Positions 1-9,288 of a stretch of DNA of 64,000 bases are shown here, piece after piece. Location of the stretch: the NCBI GenBank assembly GCA_965268555.1, contig OZ254174.1, forward strand, positions 1,116,001 to 1,180,000. Direction: 5' to 3'. The position numbers and the translations under genes are program-made. How positions within the stretch are numbered: position 1 is the first letter of the stretch; each line of letters opens with the position of its first letter. Below the pieces are notes generated by a model. The model had not been told where the DNA came from and searched no databases. It worked only from the letters and a program-made list of their open reading frames with translations. This DNA is from AAA044-D11 sp965268555 (GTDB lineage Bacteria; Actinomycetota; Actinomycetes; Nanopelagicales; Nanopelagicaceae).

Positions 1-599
1 GGCGCAGTGTGTCCTGCCATGCCATTTCCAGCATCAATTACTGCTTTTAATTTACGTTGTGGTTCGCCGAGATCGCTAATTTCTGGAAATAGTGAGAGTA
101 GAAAATCTACATACTCATCAAGTAAGTCACGATTGCTCTCAATTCCGACCGGTCGATTAGTAATCGGCATACCTTCAAGAATCAATTGTTTAATTCGACG
201 TAGCCCAGAATCTTGCCCAATGGGAACAGCGCCGCTCTTGCATAACTTCATGCCGTTGTAGGCCGCTGGATTATGGCTTGCAGTGAACATTGCGCCCGGC
301 ATATTTAACTTTCCAGCTGCAAAATAAAGCATGTCAGTTGAAGCCAAGCCGATGCGAATTACATCCATTCCTTGCGAAGTTGCACCATCAGAGAAAGCAT
401 CAGCAAGGGTTGGAGATGAAGGGCGCATATCTTCGCCAATAATTATTGTTGATGGTTCACGTTCTTCTTGTAGAAATTTTGCATAAGCCCCACCAAGCGC
501 GAAGGCAAAGTCCGGAGTTAATTGCGTCTCAACCAGGCCGCGTACGTCATAAGCCTTGATGATTGAGTCCAGGAATTGCGCCGTAAACCCGTTAGACAT
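1..599 (-). CDS. manB: Phosphomannomutase/phosphoglucomutase, N-terminal part (runs off the left edge)
   Basis: The minus strand from an ATG at 599 reads into the window edge, giving about 199 residues. It opens with a family-typical 'KAYDVRG' stretch (residues 15-21). The phosphoserine loop TASHNP lies near residues 106-111; in the alpha-D-phosphohexomutase family its serine carries the transferred phosphate. The enzyme interconverts hexose 6- and 1-phosphates, here probably mannose for GDP-mannose and surface glycans. DUF3499, DUF5719, a glycosyltransferase and WhiB follow upstream in the order seen in other actinobacteria, which favours ManB over a glucose-specific mutase. The C-terminal sugar-binding domains are outside the window, so specificity is inferred. 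Confidence 0.9.
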   Translation of the reverse strand, partial: MSNGFTAQFLDSIIKAYDVRGLVETQLTPDFAFALGGAYAKFLQEEREPSTIIIGEDMRPSSPTLADAFSDGATSQGMDVIRIGLASTDMLYFAAGKLNMPGAMFTASHNPAAYNGMKLCKSGAVPIGQDSGLRRIKQLILEGMPITNRPVGIESNRDLLDEYVDFLLSLFPEISDLGEPQRKLKAVIDAGNGMAGHTA

Positions 600-621
600 G
601 GAAGTAATCTAACTCAATTTC

Positions 622-990
622 CTAATTCGGAATTGCTCGAAGGTGGCCTCTACGCCCAATCTCAAGTGGTGGCACTTCAATTCCGGTTGCTGTTGGGGCA
701 ACTCTTGAGCCTGCTTCGCGAACAGCATCAGCTATTGCCATCAAGTCATCATTACTTGGACCGGCAGCAACAGAATCTGGTTCTGGCTTTATAACAGTCC
801 AACCAACTGGTGCACTCATTCGCAAACTATGTTGATCGCAGAGATCATATGCATGCGGTTCTGAAAAAGTTGCAAGTGGACCGAGTACTGCTGTCGAATC
901 AGCATAAATATATGTGAGAGTTTTAGTTGCTAAGTGGCGACACCCAACGCGAGAACACAAGCGACCTGTGCGAGGTTGAGGGCGAGTCAT
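622..990 (-). CDS. DUF3499 family protein
   Basis: This 122-residue protein matches the actinobacterial DUF3499 family. It has a basic N-terminus, then cysteines at residues 12 and 17 and a later Cys51-x-x-His54 pair that could bind a metal, and a Pro/Val-rich tail. Function is unknown. It lies between manB and the DUF5719 gene in the same direction, a conserved actinobacterial arrangement. It starts at an ATG without an obvious ribosome-binding site, so it may be leaderless or translated with its neighbours. Confidence 0.85.
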   Translation of the reverse strand: MTRPQPRTGRLCSRVGCRHLATKTLTYIYADSTAVLGPLATFSEPHAYDLCDQHSLRMSAPVGWTVIKPEPDSVAAGPSNDDLMAIADAVREAGSRVAPTATGIEVPPLEIGRRGHLRAIPN

Positions 991-999
991 AAGTAAGAG

Positions 1000-1013
1000 G
1001 CTAGCGCGCTAGC
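1000..1013. other. 14-bp perfect palindrome between DUF3499 and DUF5719 genes
   Basis: The sequence gctagcgcgctagc is its own reverse complement. It sits in the 40-bp gap between the DUF5719 stop and the DUF3499 start. There is no T-run, so it is not a convincing terminator; an operator or mRNA processing hairpin is possible. Confidence 0.4.
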
Positions 1014-1030
1014 GGTGCAAATGTTGGGAT

Positions 1031-2338
1031 TTACTCGCGTGTGATAACACTTGCGTCAACACTTGGAATTGCTGCACTTTCCAACTGCGCACCAGCCACA
1101 AGTGGTAAATAGCTAACTCCGGTTTTTTCAAGGAAAATTGCGCCTGCATAAACCTGACTATTTGCAGTTCTAAACTCCACCTTGGAGACACCCTTGGCTG
1201 GACGCCAGCTGGCTAGCTCTTTGCCTTGGATAGTTTTACTTCGAATTTTATTATTTCTATCAGTCCAGGTGATATCAACTTCAAAATTCTTTCCCTGGAA
1301 GACGATATCCGGACGTAGGCCGCCCAAGTGGATAATCAAATTCTTCAACTCGGCTACTGGATTTGACCAAGCAAATTCTTCAACGCCATTTAAAACTCCC
1401 GAACTCTTGACCGCCGCAACTATCGGCTGATCAGAAGTTAAAACAAGTGCGAAATTACGAGAGTTAATCACTGGTTTAAAGGTTAAGTCCGTAACCTTTC
1501 CAGAATCTGCATTTATATTATCAAGTCCAAGTGGCGTGAAAGTTCCATCACTCGAGAGTAATTTGGCTTGAATATTTGCCGATACTTTTCCTGGAACTAA
1601 AATCCGCAATAGCTGTTTTGATTTACGACTCTTAAGTCCAAGATTGCTAATTGCGGGAATAACTATTCGTTTAGCCGGATCAATTCCTTGTGAAACAAAG
1701 TCAGCTCCGAGTGGTTGCAGGCCGCGAACACGTTCATCATGCATATATGTTGTTACTCGGCCGGAACGAGTTATGGCATGTATGGCTACTGAATTTTCAC
1801 CTGGTGCCAAAGTATCTAAATAAATTCGCTTACTTGAATTCTTTGCGATTCGCTTAGAAATGACTGGTGATACTGAGTTTGAGCTATATACAAATAAATC
1901 CACAACCGAAGTGCTTAATCCACTATTGATTATTTCAAGTGAAGCACGACTTGTTACAGTGCCAGATCCGCCTACAAACCATTGATCGCCGCTGCTAATA
2001 GAGCAGATTGCAGTCGCAAGTGAGCGATTCTTTCCCCTTGTTACATTTATTGATGTTTCACTATTTCCATCGACTAATAGCGGCTTGGAAGAGAGATAGT
2101 AAGAAGTTTTGGCCTTACTTAACTTATTTTTCTTTGTAGGTATTTGGCGCACAAGAACTTTGGAGGATGGAAGTACAGAAGTGGATACTCCGCCACCTAG
2201 ATTTGCCGGGCAGACTGTTGCGGGATATGCCTTAATAATCGTAGTTCTAGAATTTTCAGGATTAATCGCCAGCACTGCTAATAGGGAGATCACTAGGAGA
2301 CCAATTGCAGCGGCAACTCTCTTATCAATCTTCATCAT
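1031..2338 (-). CDS. DUF5719 family secreted or membrane-anchored protein
   Basis: This 435-residue protein has an N-terminal hydrophobic segment (about residues 9-26) after 'MMKIDKR', which acts as a signal peptide or anchor. A long beta-rich, Ser/Thr-rich extracellular region follows. Length and position match DUF5719 proteins, found next to the large GT2 gene and WhiB in actinobacteria. The start overlaps the stop of the upstream glycosyltransferase gene by four bases, with a second ATG directly after the first, so translation is probably coupled. No catalytic motif is visible; a role in surface polysaccharide handling is inferred only from the neighbours. Confidence 0.8.
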   Translation of the reverse strand: MMKIDKRVAAAIGLLVISLLAVLAINPENSRTTIIKAYPATVCPANLGGGVSTSVLPSSKVLVRQIPTKKNKLSKAKTSYYLSSKPLLVDGNSETSINVTRGKNRSLATAICSISSGDQWFVGGSGTVTSRASLEIINSGLSTSVVDLFVYSSNSVSPVISKRIAKNSSKRIYLDTLAPGENSVAIHAITRSGRVTTYMHDERVRGLQPLGADFVSQGIDPAKRIVIPAISNLGLKSRKSKQLLRILVPGKVSANIQAKLLSSDGTFTPLGLDNINADSGKVTDLTFKPVINSRNFALVLTSDQPIVAAVKSSGVLNGVEEFAWSNPVAELKNLIIHLGGLRPDIVFQGKNFEVDITWTDRNNKIRSKTIQGKELASWRPAKGVSKVEFRTANSQVYAGAIFLEKTGVSYLPLVAGAQLESAAIPSVDASVITRE

Positions 2339-5300
2339 GCGAGCTCCTCAACCGGAACTTCACGACGTCGGCGGCCCGCCGGGAGTGACAAAACAATTAC
2401 CGTCAACAGGGCTATCAATTGCATCGAAATCAGTGCACGGTGCTTAGTTCCATCATGCAAGAGCGTCATACTGCCTATCTCTTTTACTGTAAAGGTAGGA
2501 AGACCTAACTCTGACTGTGAAATATCAACCTGATTTCCATTTACAAGTAATTTCCAACCAGTATCAAACTTCTCTGCAAGAGTTATAACTCCTGGGGTTT
2601 GTAGGTCAGCAACTGCTCCAATTTTTGCGGAATCTATTGCAGTAATCGCACCACTTGCATCAAGAATAGAAATTCGGGATTTACTCCCAACAATCTGCCA
2701 AATAATTCCAGAATTTGTAACTGAACTTCTTGTGAAACCACCAATTCCATCGACAGTTCTAACCACGCCCTCGTCAACAGGATTCTTCATGAAAAGATAT
2801 TGAATTCCATATGCGCCTAAGACTTTGCTTGATGTCAGGCCAGATCCACTTATCAAGTCAATAATTGCATTTCGAACTGGCAATGGTGTTGCAACCGCAA
2901 CATCTGGATCGCCTATTTCAAGATCCGAACCTCTGCTGACAAAATAGTTCAACTCTTCTCCGCTGCGGCCAATTACGAGTGTTTTAGGACGAATTGGCGT
3001 ATCGCTTAGCGATTCAATGAATGGTGGGACAACTTCCAACTTCCCACTGGAGACAAGTGAATTAGCGCCACCGGTTATTGCCCAGGCACTCGTAGCGATA
3101 ATTGAAAATATAGTTATTACAACTGTTGCCGCCGATAGCAAGTGACCAAAGCCAACGCGAGAGTTTCGTAAATTTGGAATTAACTCATTGGCAATCTGTA
3201 AAATCGGAATCAAAATTATCAATTCTATAAATACAAATAACGTGCCGGTCCAGACTCTGCCACTACTTCCATGACCAACAATTGTTATTTGGGATAGAAC
3301 AATTGCAACTGCAAACATTGAAATCCCGATTGCGCTTTGAAGTGGGTATCTTCCACTCACGGCAATTGCAATCAAAAAGATTACAAATGGCGCAAGAATC
3401 CAACCTGGAAGGCCAGAAAGTCCGCCAGGATTAAAGGTAAGAATATTTAGAAGTGATCCCCCTGAAAGTGGTAACCCAGGATCTTGGAGAATTTGAGTTG
3501 GGTGGAGAATTACCGATGTTGACCATGGCGCATTCAGTAGACCTGGTATCAAGCCGAGAGCGACAATTCTCTTAATTCGAAGAAGATCCGATGTCATTAA
3601 AAATTTAAATGGTTTAGTTGCGCCAATTTCTGTTCGGCGTTGATAAATCTCGCGGCCGAGTAACACGGCAAAGAGTCCAGTCCAACCTACAAGGAAGAGC
3701 GTTGAGAACGCGGAGAGAAAAGCTGCAAGCAAGGTAAGTGCATAAACTCGGCGCCAGCTTAGGCTTTCAAAGTTTATAGCTTTTGGAAGAATACTTAAGA
3801 AACTTGGTGCGACTAAGGCAATAACTAAGGTTCCAATTCGCCCCTGATTAATGCTGGTCCAGATAACTGGCGACATTGCATATACAACGCCACCTATCAC
3901 TGATAATCGAACGCTTATTCCAACGCGCTTTGCGCTTCGATAAACCGCGAAGAAAGCCAATGGTGGAACGAGTAAAAAGAAAATAGTTAAGAACAACCAA
4001 ACTTTGCCAAAAGTGATTGTTGATGCGCCAGCCAAAATAGCAACCCATGGTGGTGTGGAGGCAGCTGAACCAAGTCCTACTAGGTGCCAAGACTCACTGT
4101 ATTTCGCAATCAAGTCCATTGCCCCACTCGGAGATGCTGGAAGTGCGCCACCAGAAATACTTCCAAATCTATTTCTCGACGCAAATAATGAAATCAAGAA
4201 GGTCGTTGCTAATCCAACTAAGAGCGGTTGGTTCTTTAGGGACCGCCAGTTCGATTTTCTAGGTGTAATGACTAAATCTTGATCATCAAAACTCTCATCA
4301 ATTACCCCAATGTCGGCATAGGACATTGAATTATCAGGATTAAGTGAATTTTCATCTTCAACATCTGCCTTAAAGAATTTACCTAATGAATACCGAGCTT
4401 GTTCAATGGCGAGTCGAATTTGGCTGCCAGGGGGTGGAATGAACTGACGAATGACTCGTGGCGACAATAAGCGCTTTTGTTTTCGTAACTTTCTTGCCAC
4501 CAACAAATCTCTAGGTTTAATAATTAAGAGACCAACTGCTGCAATTTCATCAGCGGCATAGCCCGGAAGTTTTGCGAATAGAAAGCCGATTGCACGAATT
4601 GCAGCGCTTCCAACAATTTGAATTGCAATCCAAGGTAACAACCACCAAGAGGCATTTGCTAATAAAACATAGGCGGCATTTTTGCGATCTAAAAGCCGTG
4701 GGCGATGCAAGAAAGCTTCTTCAACATCAACACTTCGACGTTCGGTTGCAGATGCTTCTGCGTGATACACAAGTGCTTGCGGTGCTGTCATCACTGAGAA
4801 TCCAGCGACCCGGGCGCGCCATCCCAAATCCACATCATCTCTAAACAACGCCAAGTTTGGATCTAAGCCACCCAAGTCTTCAAAAATCTGACGCCTTGCC
4901 AACATTGCAGCAGTGCTCACTGACAATACTTCTGTTGGTTGATCAAATTGCCCTTGATCTTGTTCACGTGGATCAAGTCCAGTCCAACGTGCACCATTTA
5001 CTGCAATGCTTATTCCAACTTCAAGTAAATGTTTGCGGTCATACCAGCCGCGTAACTTTGGTCCCACAAATGCAACTTGTGGTTTATCTGTTAAGCCATC
5101 AATTAAAAGTTGAAGTGCGGTTCTAGTTGGGGCGCAGTCATCATGCAAAATCCAGATTAGCTCTTCTTGCTCCTCTGACTTTATTTTTTTAGCAGATCCA
5201 AGTGCCAATGCAATTGCATCTCCGAAGCCAGCATCGCGATCACTTTTAATTACAGTAAGACCAGCACCAGTTAACATTTTTACTGAATTATCAATTGACC

Positions 5301-5427
5301 CAGTATCAACGGCGATCATTCGATCAACAGCTCTAGTTTGCGCAGAAATTGCAGCGATGGATTCCGGTAACCAAGTTGCACCATCGTGCGAAACTAATAT
5401 TGCTGTGATGAAGAAATTGTCAGCCAC
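2335..5427 (-). CDS. Large membrane glycosyltransferase, GT2 family
   Basis: This is a 1030-residue fusion. Residues about 5-240 form a GT-A fold family 2 glycosyltransferase: 'ILVSHDGATWLPESI' at the start, 'LHDDCAP' as the DXD-like metal site and 'DDVDLGWRARVAGF' as the acceptor-side acidic motif. After it come a hydrophobic pair around residues 255-290, a linker rich in Asp/Glu, then about ten membrane segments and a final extracytoplasmic domain before a last TM and an 'RRRREV' tail. It probably adds a sugar to a lipid-linked or cell-wall polymer. It lies in one run with WhiB upstream and DUF5719, DUF3499 and manB downstream, so it likely uses the mannose-type donor made nearby. Donor and acceptor cannot be read from sequence. 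Confidence 0.85.
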   Translation of the reverse strand: MADNFFITAILVSHDGATWLPESIAAISAQTRAVDRMIAVDTGSIDNSVKMLTGAGLTVIKSDRDAGFGDAIALALGSAKKIKSEEQEELIWILHDDCAPTRTALQLLIDGLTDKPQVAFVGPKLRGWYDRKHLLEVGISIAVNGARWTGLDPREQDQGQFDQPTEVLSVSTAAMLARRQIFEDLGGLDPNLALFRDDVDLGWRARVAGFSVMTAPQALVYHAEASATERRSVDVEEAFLHRPRLLDRKNAAYVLLANASWWLLPWIAIQIVGSAAIRAIGFLFAKLPGYAADEIAAVGLLIIKPRDLLVARKLRKQKRLLSPRVIRQFIPPPGSQIRLAIEQARYSLGKFFKADVEDENSLNPDNSMSYADIGVIDESFDDQDLVITPRKSNWRSLKNQPLLVGLATTFLISLFASRNRFGSISGGALPASPSGAMDLIAKYSESWHLVGLGSAASTPPWVAILAGASTITFGKVWLFLTIFFLLVPPLAFFAVYRSAKRVGISVRLSVIGGVVYAMSPVIWTSINQGRIGTLVIALVAPSFLSILPKAINFESLSWRRVYALTLLAAFLSAFSTLFLVGWTGLFAVLLGREIYQRRTEIGATKPFKFLMTSDLLRIKRIVALGLIPGLLNAPWSTSVILHPTQILQDPGLPLSGGSLLNILTFNPGGLSGLPGWILAPFVIFLIAIAVSGRYPLQSAIGISMFAVAIVLSQITIVGHGSSGRVWTGTLFVFIELIILIPILQIANELIPNLRNSRVGFGHLLSAATVVITIFSIIATSAWAITGGANSLVSSGKLEVVPPFIESLSDTPIRPKTLVIGRSGEELNYFVSRGSDLEIGDPDVAVATPLPVRNAIIDLISGSGLTSSKVLGAYGIQYLFMKNPVDEGVVRTVDGIGGFTRSSVTNSGIIWQIVGSKSRISILDASGAITAIDSAKIGAVADLQTPGVITLAEKFDTGWKLLVNGNQVDISQSELGLPTFTVKEIGSMTLLHDGTKHRALISMQLIALLTVIVLSLPAGRRRREVPVEELA

Positions 5428-5445
5428 AAGCGATGAAAATTAAAG

Positions 5446-5745
5446 TTAAGCAGAACGGCGTTTTAGGCGACGACGCTCACGTTCGGAGAGGCCTCCCCAG
5501 ATACCAAAACGTTCATCATGTGCGAGCGCGTATTCCAAACACTCACCACGTACATCGCAAGAAAGACAGACCCGCTTTGCTTCACGAGTTGATCCGCCTT
5601 TTTCAGGAAAGAAAGCTTCTGGATCGGTTTGAGCACATAGTGCGCGCTCTTGCCAGGAAAGTTCGATGCCGTCGCTATTGATTACGCCTTCTATTGCTAC
5701 TGAAACTGGGATTGATACTGGGGCTACCGGGCGTTGATCGCTCAT
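5446..5745 (-). CDS. whiB: WhiB-family Fe-S transcriptional regulator (WhiB2/WhmD-like)
   Basis: This 99-residue protein has the four Fe-S cysteines at residues 37, 60, 63 and 69 (C-x22-C-x2-C-x5-C), the GIWGG turn at 81-85 and a basic Arg/Lys C-terminus for DNA contact. It is the ortholog by position of the WhiB controlling septation and cell division in streptomycetes and mycobacteria (next to manB and DUF3499). The ATG at 5745 is preceded by a good ribosome-binding site (aaggag). A perfect palindrome lies about 55 bp upstream of the start. The WhiB2 assignment rests on the gene neighbourhood. Confidence 0.93.
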   Translation of the reverse strand: MSDQRPVAPVSIPVSVAIEGVINSDGIELSWQERALCAQTDPEAFFPEKGGSTREAKRVCLSCDVRGECLEYALAHDERFGIWGGLSERERRRLKRRSA

Positions 5746-5800
5746 TCGGGTACTCCTTCAAACTTTTGGCCGCCCTTGCGGGACGGGGTTAATAAGAGAA

Positions 5801-5814
5801 TTACACGCGTGTAA
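5801..5814. promoter_or_regulatory. Perfect 14-bp palindrome upstream of whiB, candidate operator
   Basis: ttacacgcgtgtaa is an exact palindrome in the 151-bp gap upstream of whiB. It resembles the half-sites of BldD boxes (nTnACnC and its complement), but the spacing is one base longer than the published consensus as I remember it. BldD regulating whiB is established in Streptomyces; binding here is inference. Confidence 0.45.
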
Positions 5815-5896
5815 CTCGATTAAGTCAAGCCCGAGAGCGGCATATTTACGCACAAAATTAATATATTTCGGCAGATTTATCGATATTTGCGTTGAT

Positions 5897-6868
5897 TTAG
5901 AAGCCGAAAAAATTATTCTCGGCAATCACATCGCCCGGCACGCTAAATCCTGGTGCCACAAAACAATTGGTTAATCGCGCTCGCTCTCCCACAATCGCGC
6001 CATCTCCAATTACCGAGCTATCTATAACCGCATCGGCTTCGACTACGGCTTTGCGACCAATGACAGATCCGCCATTGACTGTAGAAGTGCTTGAAATGTT
6101 TGAATCAGGCAAAGCCAAGAACTCTCGCTTCATTCCAAAAACTAAATCTCGTGAGGCTTTAAGAAGTGCGGCGGGAGTTCCAATATCTAGCCAGTATGAA
6201 GTGTCAATAAATCCAAATACCTTGGCGCTATTTTTAAGAAGAGTTGGGAAGGTTTCGCGCTCAACGCTAACAACTTTTCCAAATGGGATCGTATCAATCA
6301 CGGCTCTTTCAAAGATATAACACCCAGCATTAATGATGTTAGTAGGTGGATTCTCCATCTTTTCATTGAATGCCAATACCTTCCCATCGCCATCTAATTC
6401 GACGGCGCCAAAAGCTCTGGCATCGGCCACCTTCGTTAAGTAGAGCGTTACATCTGCGCCTTTTTCGCTATGAAATTTAAACTGACCACCAAGATCATGC
6501 TGACTTAAAACATCGCCATTGAAAATAGCTACTGGCCCACTTCCGGTAAGAACTTGTGCAGCATTACTTATCGCACCACCAGTTCCAAGTGCGGTTTCTT
6601 CGACTGCATATTTGATTGAAATGCCAAAGTTCTTTCCATCACCAAAATATGGTTCGAAGAGTTCAGCTTTAAATGATGTCGCAAGAACTATCTCTGAAAT
6701 TCCAGCATCACGCGCTTTTAAAATTTGGTGTTCGGTGAATGGCACGCCCGCAACCTGCAACATTGGTTTAGGAGTGTTATTAGTTAGCGGCGCAAGCCTG
6801 GTGCCGCGCCCACCAACCAATAGGATTGCGCTTCTATTGCTTGGCAAGTTATTGAGCGAACTTTTCAT
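5897..6868 (-). CDS. Sugar-phosphate nucleotidyltransferase (mannose-1-phosphate guanylyltransferase-like)
   Basis: From the ATG at 6868 the protein has 323 residues. An upstream in-frame extension lies inside the oxidoreductase gene and looks like an artefact. The nucleotide-binding signature GGRGTRLAPLT is at residues 19-29 with Lys34 in 'TPKPM'; 'FNGDVLS' supplies the metal-binding Asp, and 'ALGTGGAI' and 'NAGCYIF' are further family motifs. The C-terminus shows hexapeptide-like repeats ('GGSVIGRKAVVEADAVIDSS') of a left-handed beta-helix. It activates a hexose 1-phosphate to an NDP-sugar; with manB nearby GDP-mannose is likely, but glucose-1-phosphate is possible. The start overlaps the end of the upstream oxidoreductase by 20 bp, suggesting co-translation. 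Confidence 0.85.
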   Translation of the reverse strand: MKSSLNNLPSNRSAILLVGGRGTRLAPLTNNTPKPMLQVAGVPFTEHQILKARDAGISEIVLATSFKAELFEPYFGDGKNFGISIKYAVEETALGTGGAISNAAQVLTGSGPVAIFNGDVLSQHDLGGQFKFHSEKGADVTLYLTKVADARAFGAVELDGDGKVLAFNEKMENPPTNIINAGCYIFERAVIDTIPFGKVVSVERETFPTLLKNSAKVFGFIDTSYWLDIGTPAALLKASRDLVFGMKREFLALPDSNISSTSTVNGGSVIGRKAVVEADAVIDSSVIGDGAIVGERARLTNCFVAPGFSVPGDVIAENNFFGF

Positions 6869-7844
6869 ACTTGAGTCCGATTTGATTAGCAATTTCGGTG
6901 ATTGTGCCCATGATTGAAAGGGTTTCATCCAACGGCAACATTGGCGATTCCTTCTCGCCAGCACGGAAGCATCTTGCAAATTCAATCGCCTCTTCGCGAA
7001 GACCATGGCCGACATATCGCTTATCTGATCCACCAATTACTTCATCTTTATGGTTTATCACGCGCCAAGTGGTTGGGTTATAGAAAGTGCGATCAATCTC
7101 AATTCGAGCATCGCTTCCAACAATTAGTGCGCGGTTTGGTGTGGCCGCCAAATTCGTCGTGTTTAAAAGTGCTTGGGCGCCACTTGGATACTCAAGAATT
7201 ATTGAAGTATGACCATCCACGCCGGTAAATGCCTTGGTGCTTCGCGCAGTAACTCGAGATGGAGTTCCAAGAACCATAGAAGCAAAAGAAATTGGATAAC
7301 AACCTAAATCAAATAGCGCACCACCACCGAATTCTGGTGCGAATAATCGAAAGTTTGGATCCTTCTCAAACCATTGGCCATGGTCGGCGCGAACCGAAAT
7401 AATTTCACCCAATACTCCAGATTTAATAACATCGCGAATTGCAATCATGTGTGGCAAATAGCGCGCCCACATTGCCTCCATCAAAAGTAAGTTCTTTGAT
7501 CTAGCAGTATCAATCATTGTCTTGGTTTCGTCATAACTCATTGCGAAAGGCTTTTCACATAACACTGGCTTGCCGGCATTTAGCGCCAAAAGTGTGTCGC
7601 GCATATGCATTGGGTGGTGGGTAGCTACGTAGACGCCATCAACATCTGGATCGTTTACTAGTTTTTGATAAGAATCATGGCGATGCCCGATTGCAAATTT
7701 ATCGGCAAAGGCATCTGCTTTTACTTGAGTTCTAGAACCCACTGCAACGACGCGATGATCTTCAAGGCGCAGAACATCACGAGTAAATTGTTCAGCGATG
7801 CCACCGGCTCCAAGAATTCCCCAGCGAAATGGTGTTACAGACAT
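6849..7844 (-). CDS. Gfo/Idh/MocA family NAD(P)-dependent oxidoreductase
   Basis: This 331-residue protein starts with a Rossmann motif, 'GILGAGGIAEQF' (about residues 9-20). It carries the family's catalytic 'CEKPFAM' lysine motif near residues 96-102 and a C-terminal alpha/beta domain with 'GGGALFDLGCYPISFA'. It oxidises or reduces a sugar, cyclitol or trans-dihydrodiol; the exact substrate is not recognisable. It directly precedes, and overlaps by 20 bp, the nucleotidyltransferase gene, so both may be in sugar metabolism. Confidence 0.85.
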   Translation of the reverse strand: MSVTPFRWGILGAGGIAEQFTRDVLRLEDHRVVAVGSRTQVKADAFADKFAIGHRHDSYQKLVNDPDVDGVYVATHHPMHMRDTLLALNAGKPVLCEKPFAMSYDETKTMIDTARSKNLLLMEAMWARYLPHMIAIRDVIKSGVLGEIISVRADHGQWFEKDPNFRLFAPEFGGGALFDLGCYPISFASMVLGTPSRVTARSTKAFTGVDGHTSIILEYPSGAQALLNTTNLAATPNRALIVGSDARIEIDRTFYNPTTWRVINHKDEVIGGSDKRYVGHGLREEAIEFARCFRAGEKESPMLPLDETLSIMGTITEIANQIGLKYEKFAQ

Positions 7845-7931
7845 TTGGCTCCCCCGTTACTTATTTTCAATTAATTTTGAATCTACTTGCGAGAGTCTAA
7901 TCCCAGGACTATGAAATGCGAATGGCTAAAA

Positions 7932-7980
7932 TAAAAAATCGGGCCTCGCTGGCAATCCTCTGCCTGCGGGGCCCGACTTT
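7932..7980 (-). terminator. Rho-independent terminator after uraA
   Basis: On the minus strand, arms of about ten pairs (cggg-ccccgc with one wobble) and a further ggca/tgcc pairing are followed by a T-rich tail (gattttttattt). It lies just past the stop of the uracil permease gene and upstream of the oxidoreductase gene. Confidence 0.85.
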
Positions 7981-7995
7981 ATTTACTTATTGCGG

Positions 7996-9258
7996 CTATT
8001 CAGCCTTGCCTGCTGCTTTGTTAAGAGCACGTAGAACTTGGTAGCCAATTACTGCAACCAGTGTTCCGTTGATGATTCCACCGAAGGAATAATCACCGCG
8101 CTTCCATGTCATGTCAGCAATACCGATAATCAAGGTTGTTGCTGCAATGAATAGGTTTGTTGAATTTCCGAAGTTAACTTTGTTTTCGATCCAAATCTTG
8201 GCACCGAGAACACCGATCATTCCGTAAAGTGCAACGCCAACTCCGCCAAGAACACCAGCAGGTGTAGCGCTAAGGATTGCGCCAAACTTTGGTGAAAGTG
8301 AGAGCAGGATTGCGCCAACGCCAGCTACCCAATAAGCAGCTGTTGAATAGATACGAGTAGCAGCCATTACGCCAATGTTTTCAGCGTAAGTAGTTGTTCC
8401 AGAACCGCCGCCAACGCCGGCAAGTGTTGTAGCAACACCATCAGCGAATAGCGCGTTACCCATTTGGTCATCAAGATCTTTGCCAGTCATCGCAGCAACA
8501 GCTTTAACGTGTCCGACGTTTTCAGCAATCAATACAAGAACAACCGGAATGAAGAGCAAGATTGCATTTGTATCAAATGATGGAGTTGTGAATGTAGGCA
8601 TTGCAATCCACTTCGCAGCTTTTACGCCATCGAAGTTGATATCGCCACTGAAGGCAGCAAAGGCATAACCAACAACAATTCCAGCAAAGATGCTGATGCG
8701 ACCTAGGAAGCCCTTAGCCATTGCGCCGATAATTGCTACTGCAGCAAGTGTGATGATTGCAGTTACAGGTGCTTGCTTAAAGTTATTGTTTGCAGCGCCA
8801 GCAAGGTTTAGACCGATGATCATTACGATCGAACCTGTTACTACTGGTGGCAATAGCCAGTTAACCCAGCCAATTCCAACCGCATTAACGATAAGACCAA
8901 CAATGGCAAGAATTACACCAGTTGCAACTACGCCACCGAGTGCTACAGCCATTCCACCGTTTGACATTGCCGCTGCGATTGGTGCAAGGAATGCAAATGA
9001 TGAACCTAGATAGCTAGGTACTCTGTTCTTAGTTAGTGTTAGAAATATTAAAGTTCCGACGCCGGAGAAAAATAGCGTTGTGCTTGGTGGAAATCCAGTA
9101 ATGATTGGTACCAAAAATGTTGCACCAAACATTGCTGCGATGTGTTGAACACCGACACCGATTGTTAGTGGCCAAGCAAGACGTTCATCTGGCTTTACAA
9201 CATCGCCATCTGCAACTTTCTTGCCATTTCCGTGAAGCTTCCAAGTTAAAAGTGACAT
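7996..9258 (-). CDS. uraA: Uracil permease, NCS2 (nucleobase:cation symporter-2) family
   Basis: This 420-residue membrane protein has about 12-14 hydrophobic segments. The N-terminal 'VGVQHIAAMFGATFLVP' motif is diagnostic of NCS2 transporters. The central 'LVLIAENVGHVKAVAAMTG' carries the substrate-binding Glu of UraA, and 'DGVATTLAGVGGGSGTTTY' is the second conserved loop. It imports uracil (possibly xanthine or other bases) with protons. The gene stands alone, with its own terminator and a 186-bp upstream gap containing a hairpin. Nucleobase salvage by uptake fits a streamlined planktonic lifestyle. Confidence 0.93.
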   Translation of the reverse strand: MSLLTWKLHGNGKKVADGDVVKPDERLAWPLTIGVGVQHIAAMFGATFLVPIITGFPPSTTLFFSGVGTLIFLTLTKNRVPSYLGSSFAFLAPIAAAMSNGGMAVALGGVVATGVILAIVGLIVNAVGIGWVNWLLPPVVTGSIVMIIGLNLAGAANNNFKQAPVTAIITLAAVAIIGAMAKGFLGRISIFAGIVVGYAFAAFSGDINFDGVKAAKWIAMPTFTTPSFDTNAILLFIPVVLVLIAENVGHVKAVAAMTGKDLDDQMGNALFADGVATTLAGVGGGSGTTTYAENIGVMAATRIYSTAAYWVAGVGAILLSLSPKFGAILSATPAGVLGGVGVALYGMIGVLGAKIWIENKVNFGNSTNLFIAATTLIIGIADMTWKRGDYSFGGIINGTLVAVIGYQVLRALNKAAGKAE

Positions 9259-9288
9259 TCACTTTCCTTCCCATTTCCTATGTTTTCG

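Noticed and set aside
6869..7036. N-terminal extension of the nucleotidyltransferase
   Set aside because: It lies inside the oxidoreductase gene in another frame and the nucleotide-binding motif follows directly after the ATG at 6868.
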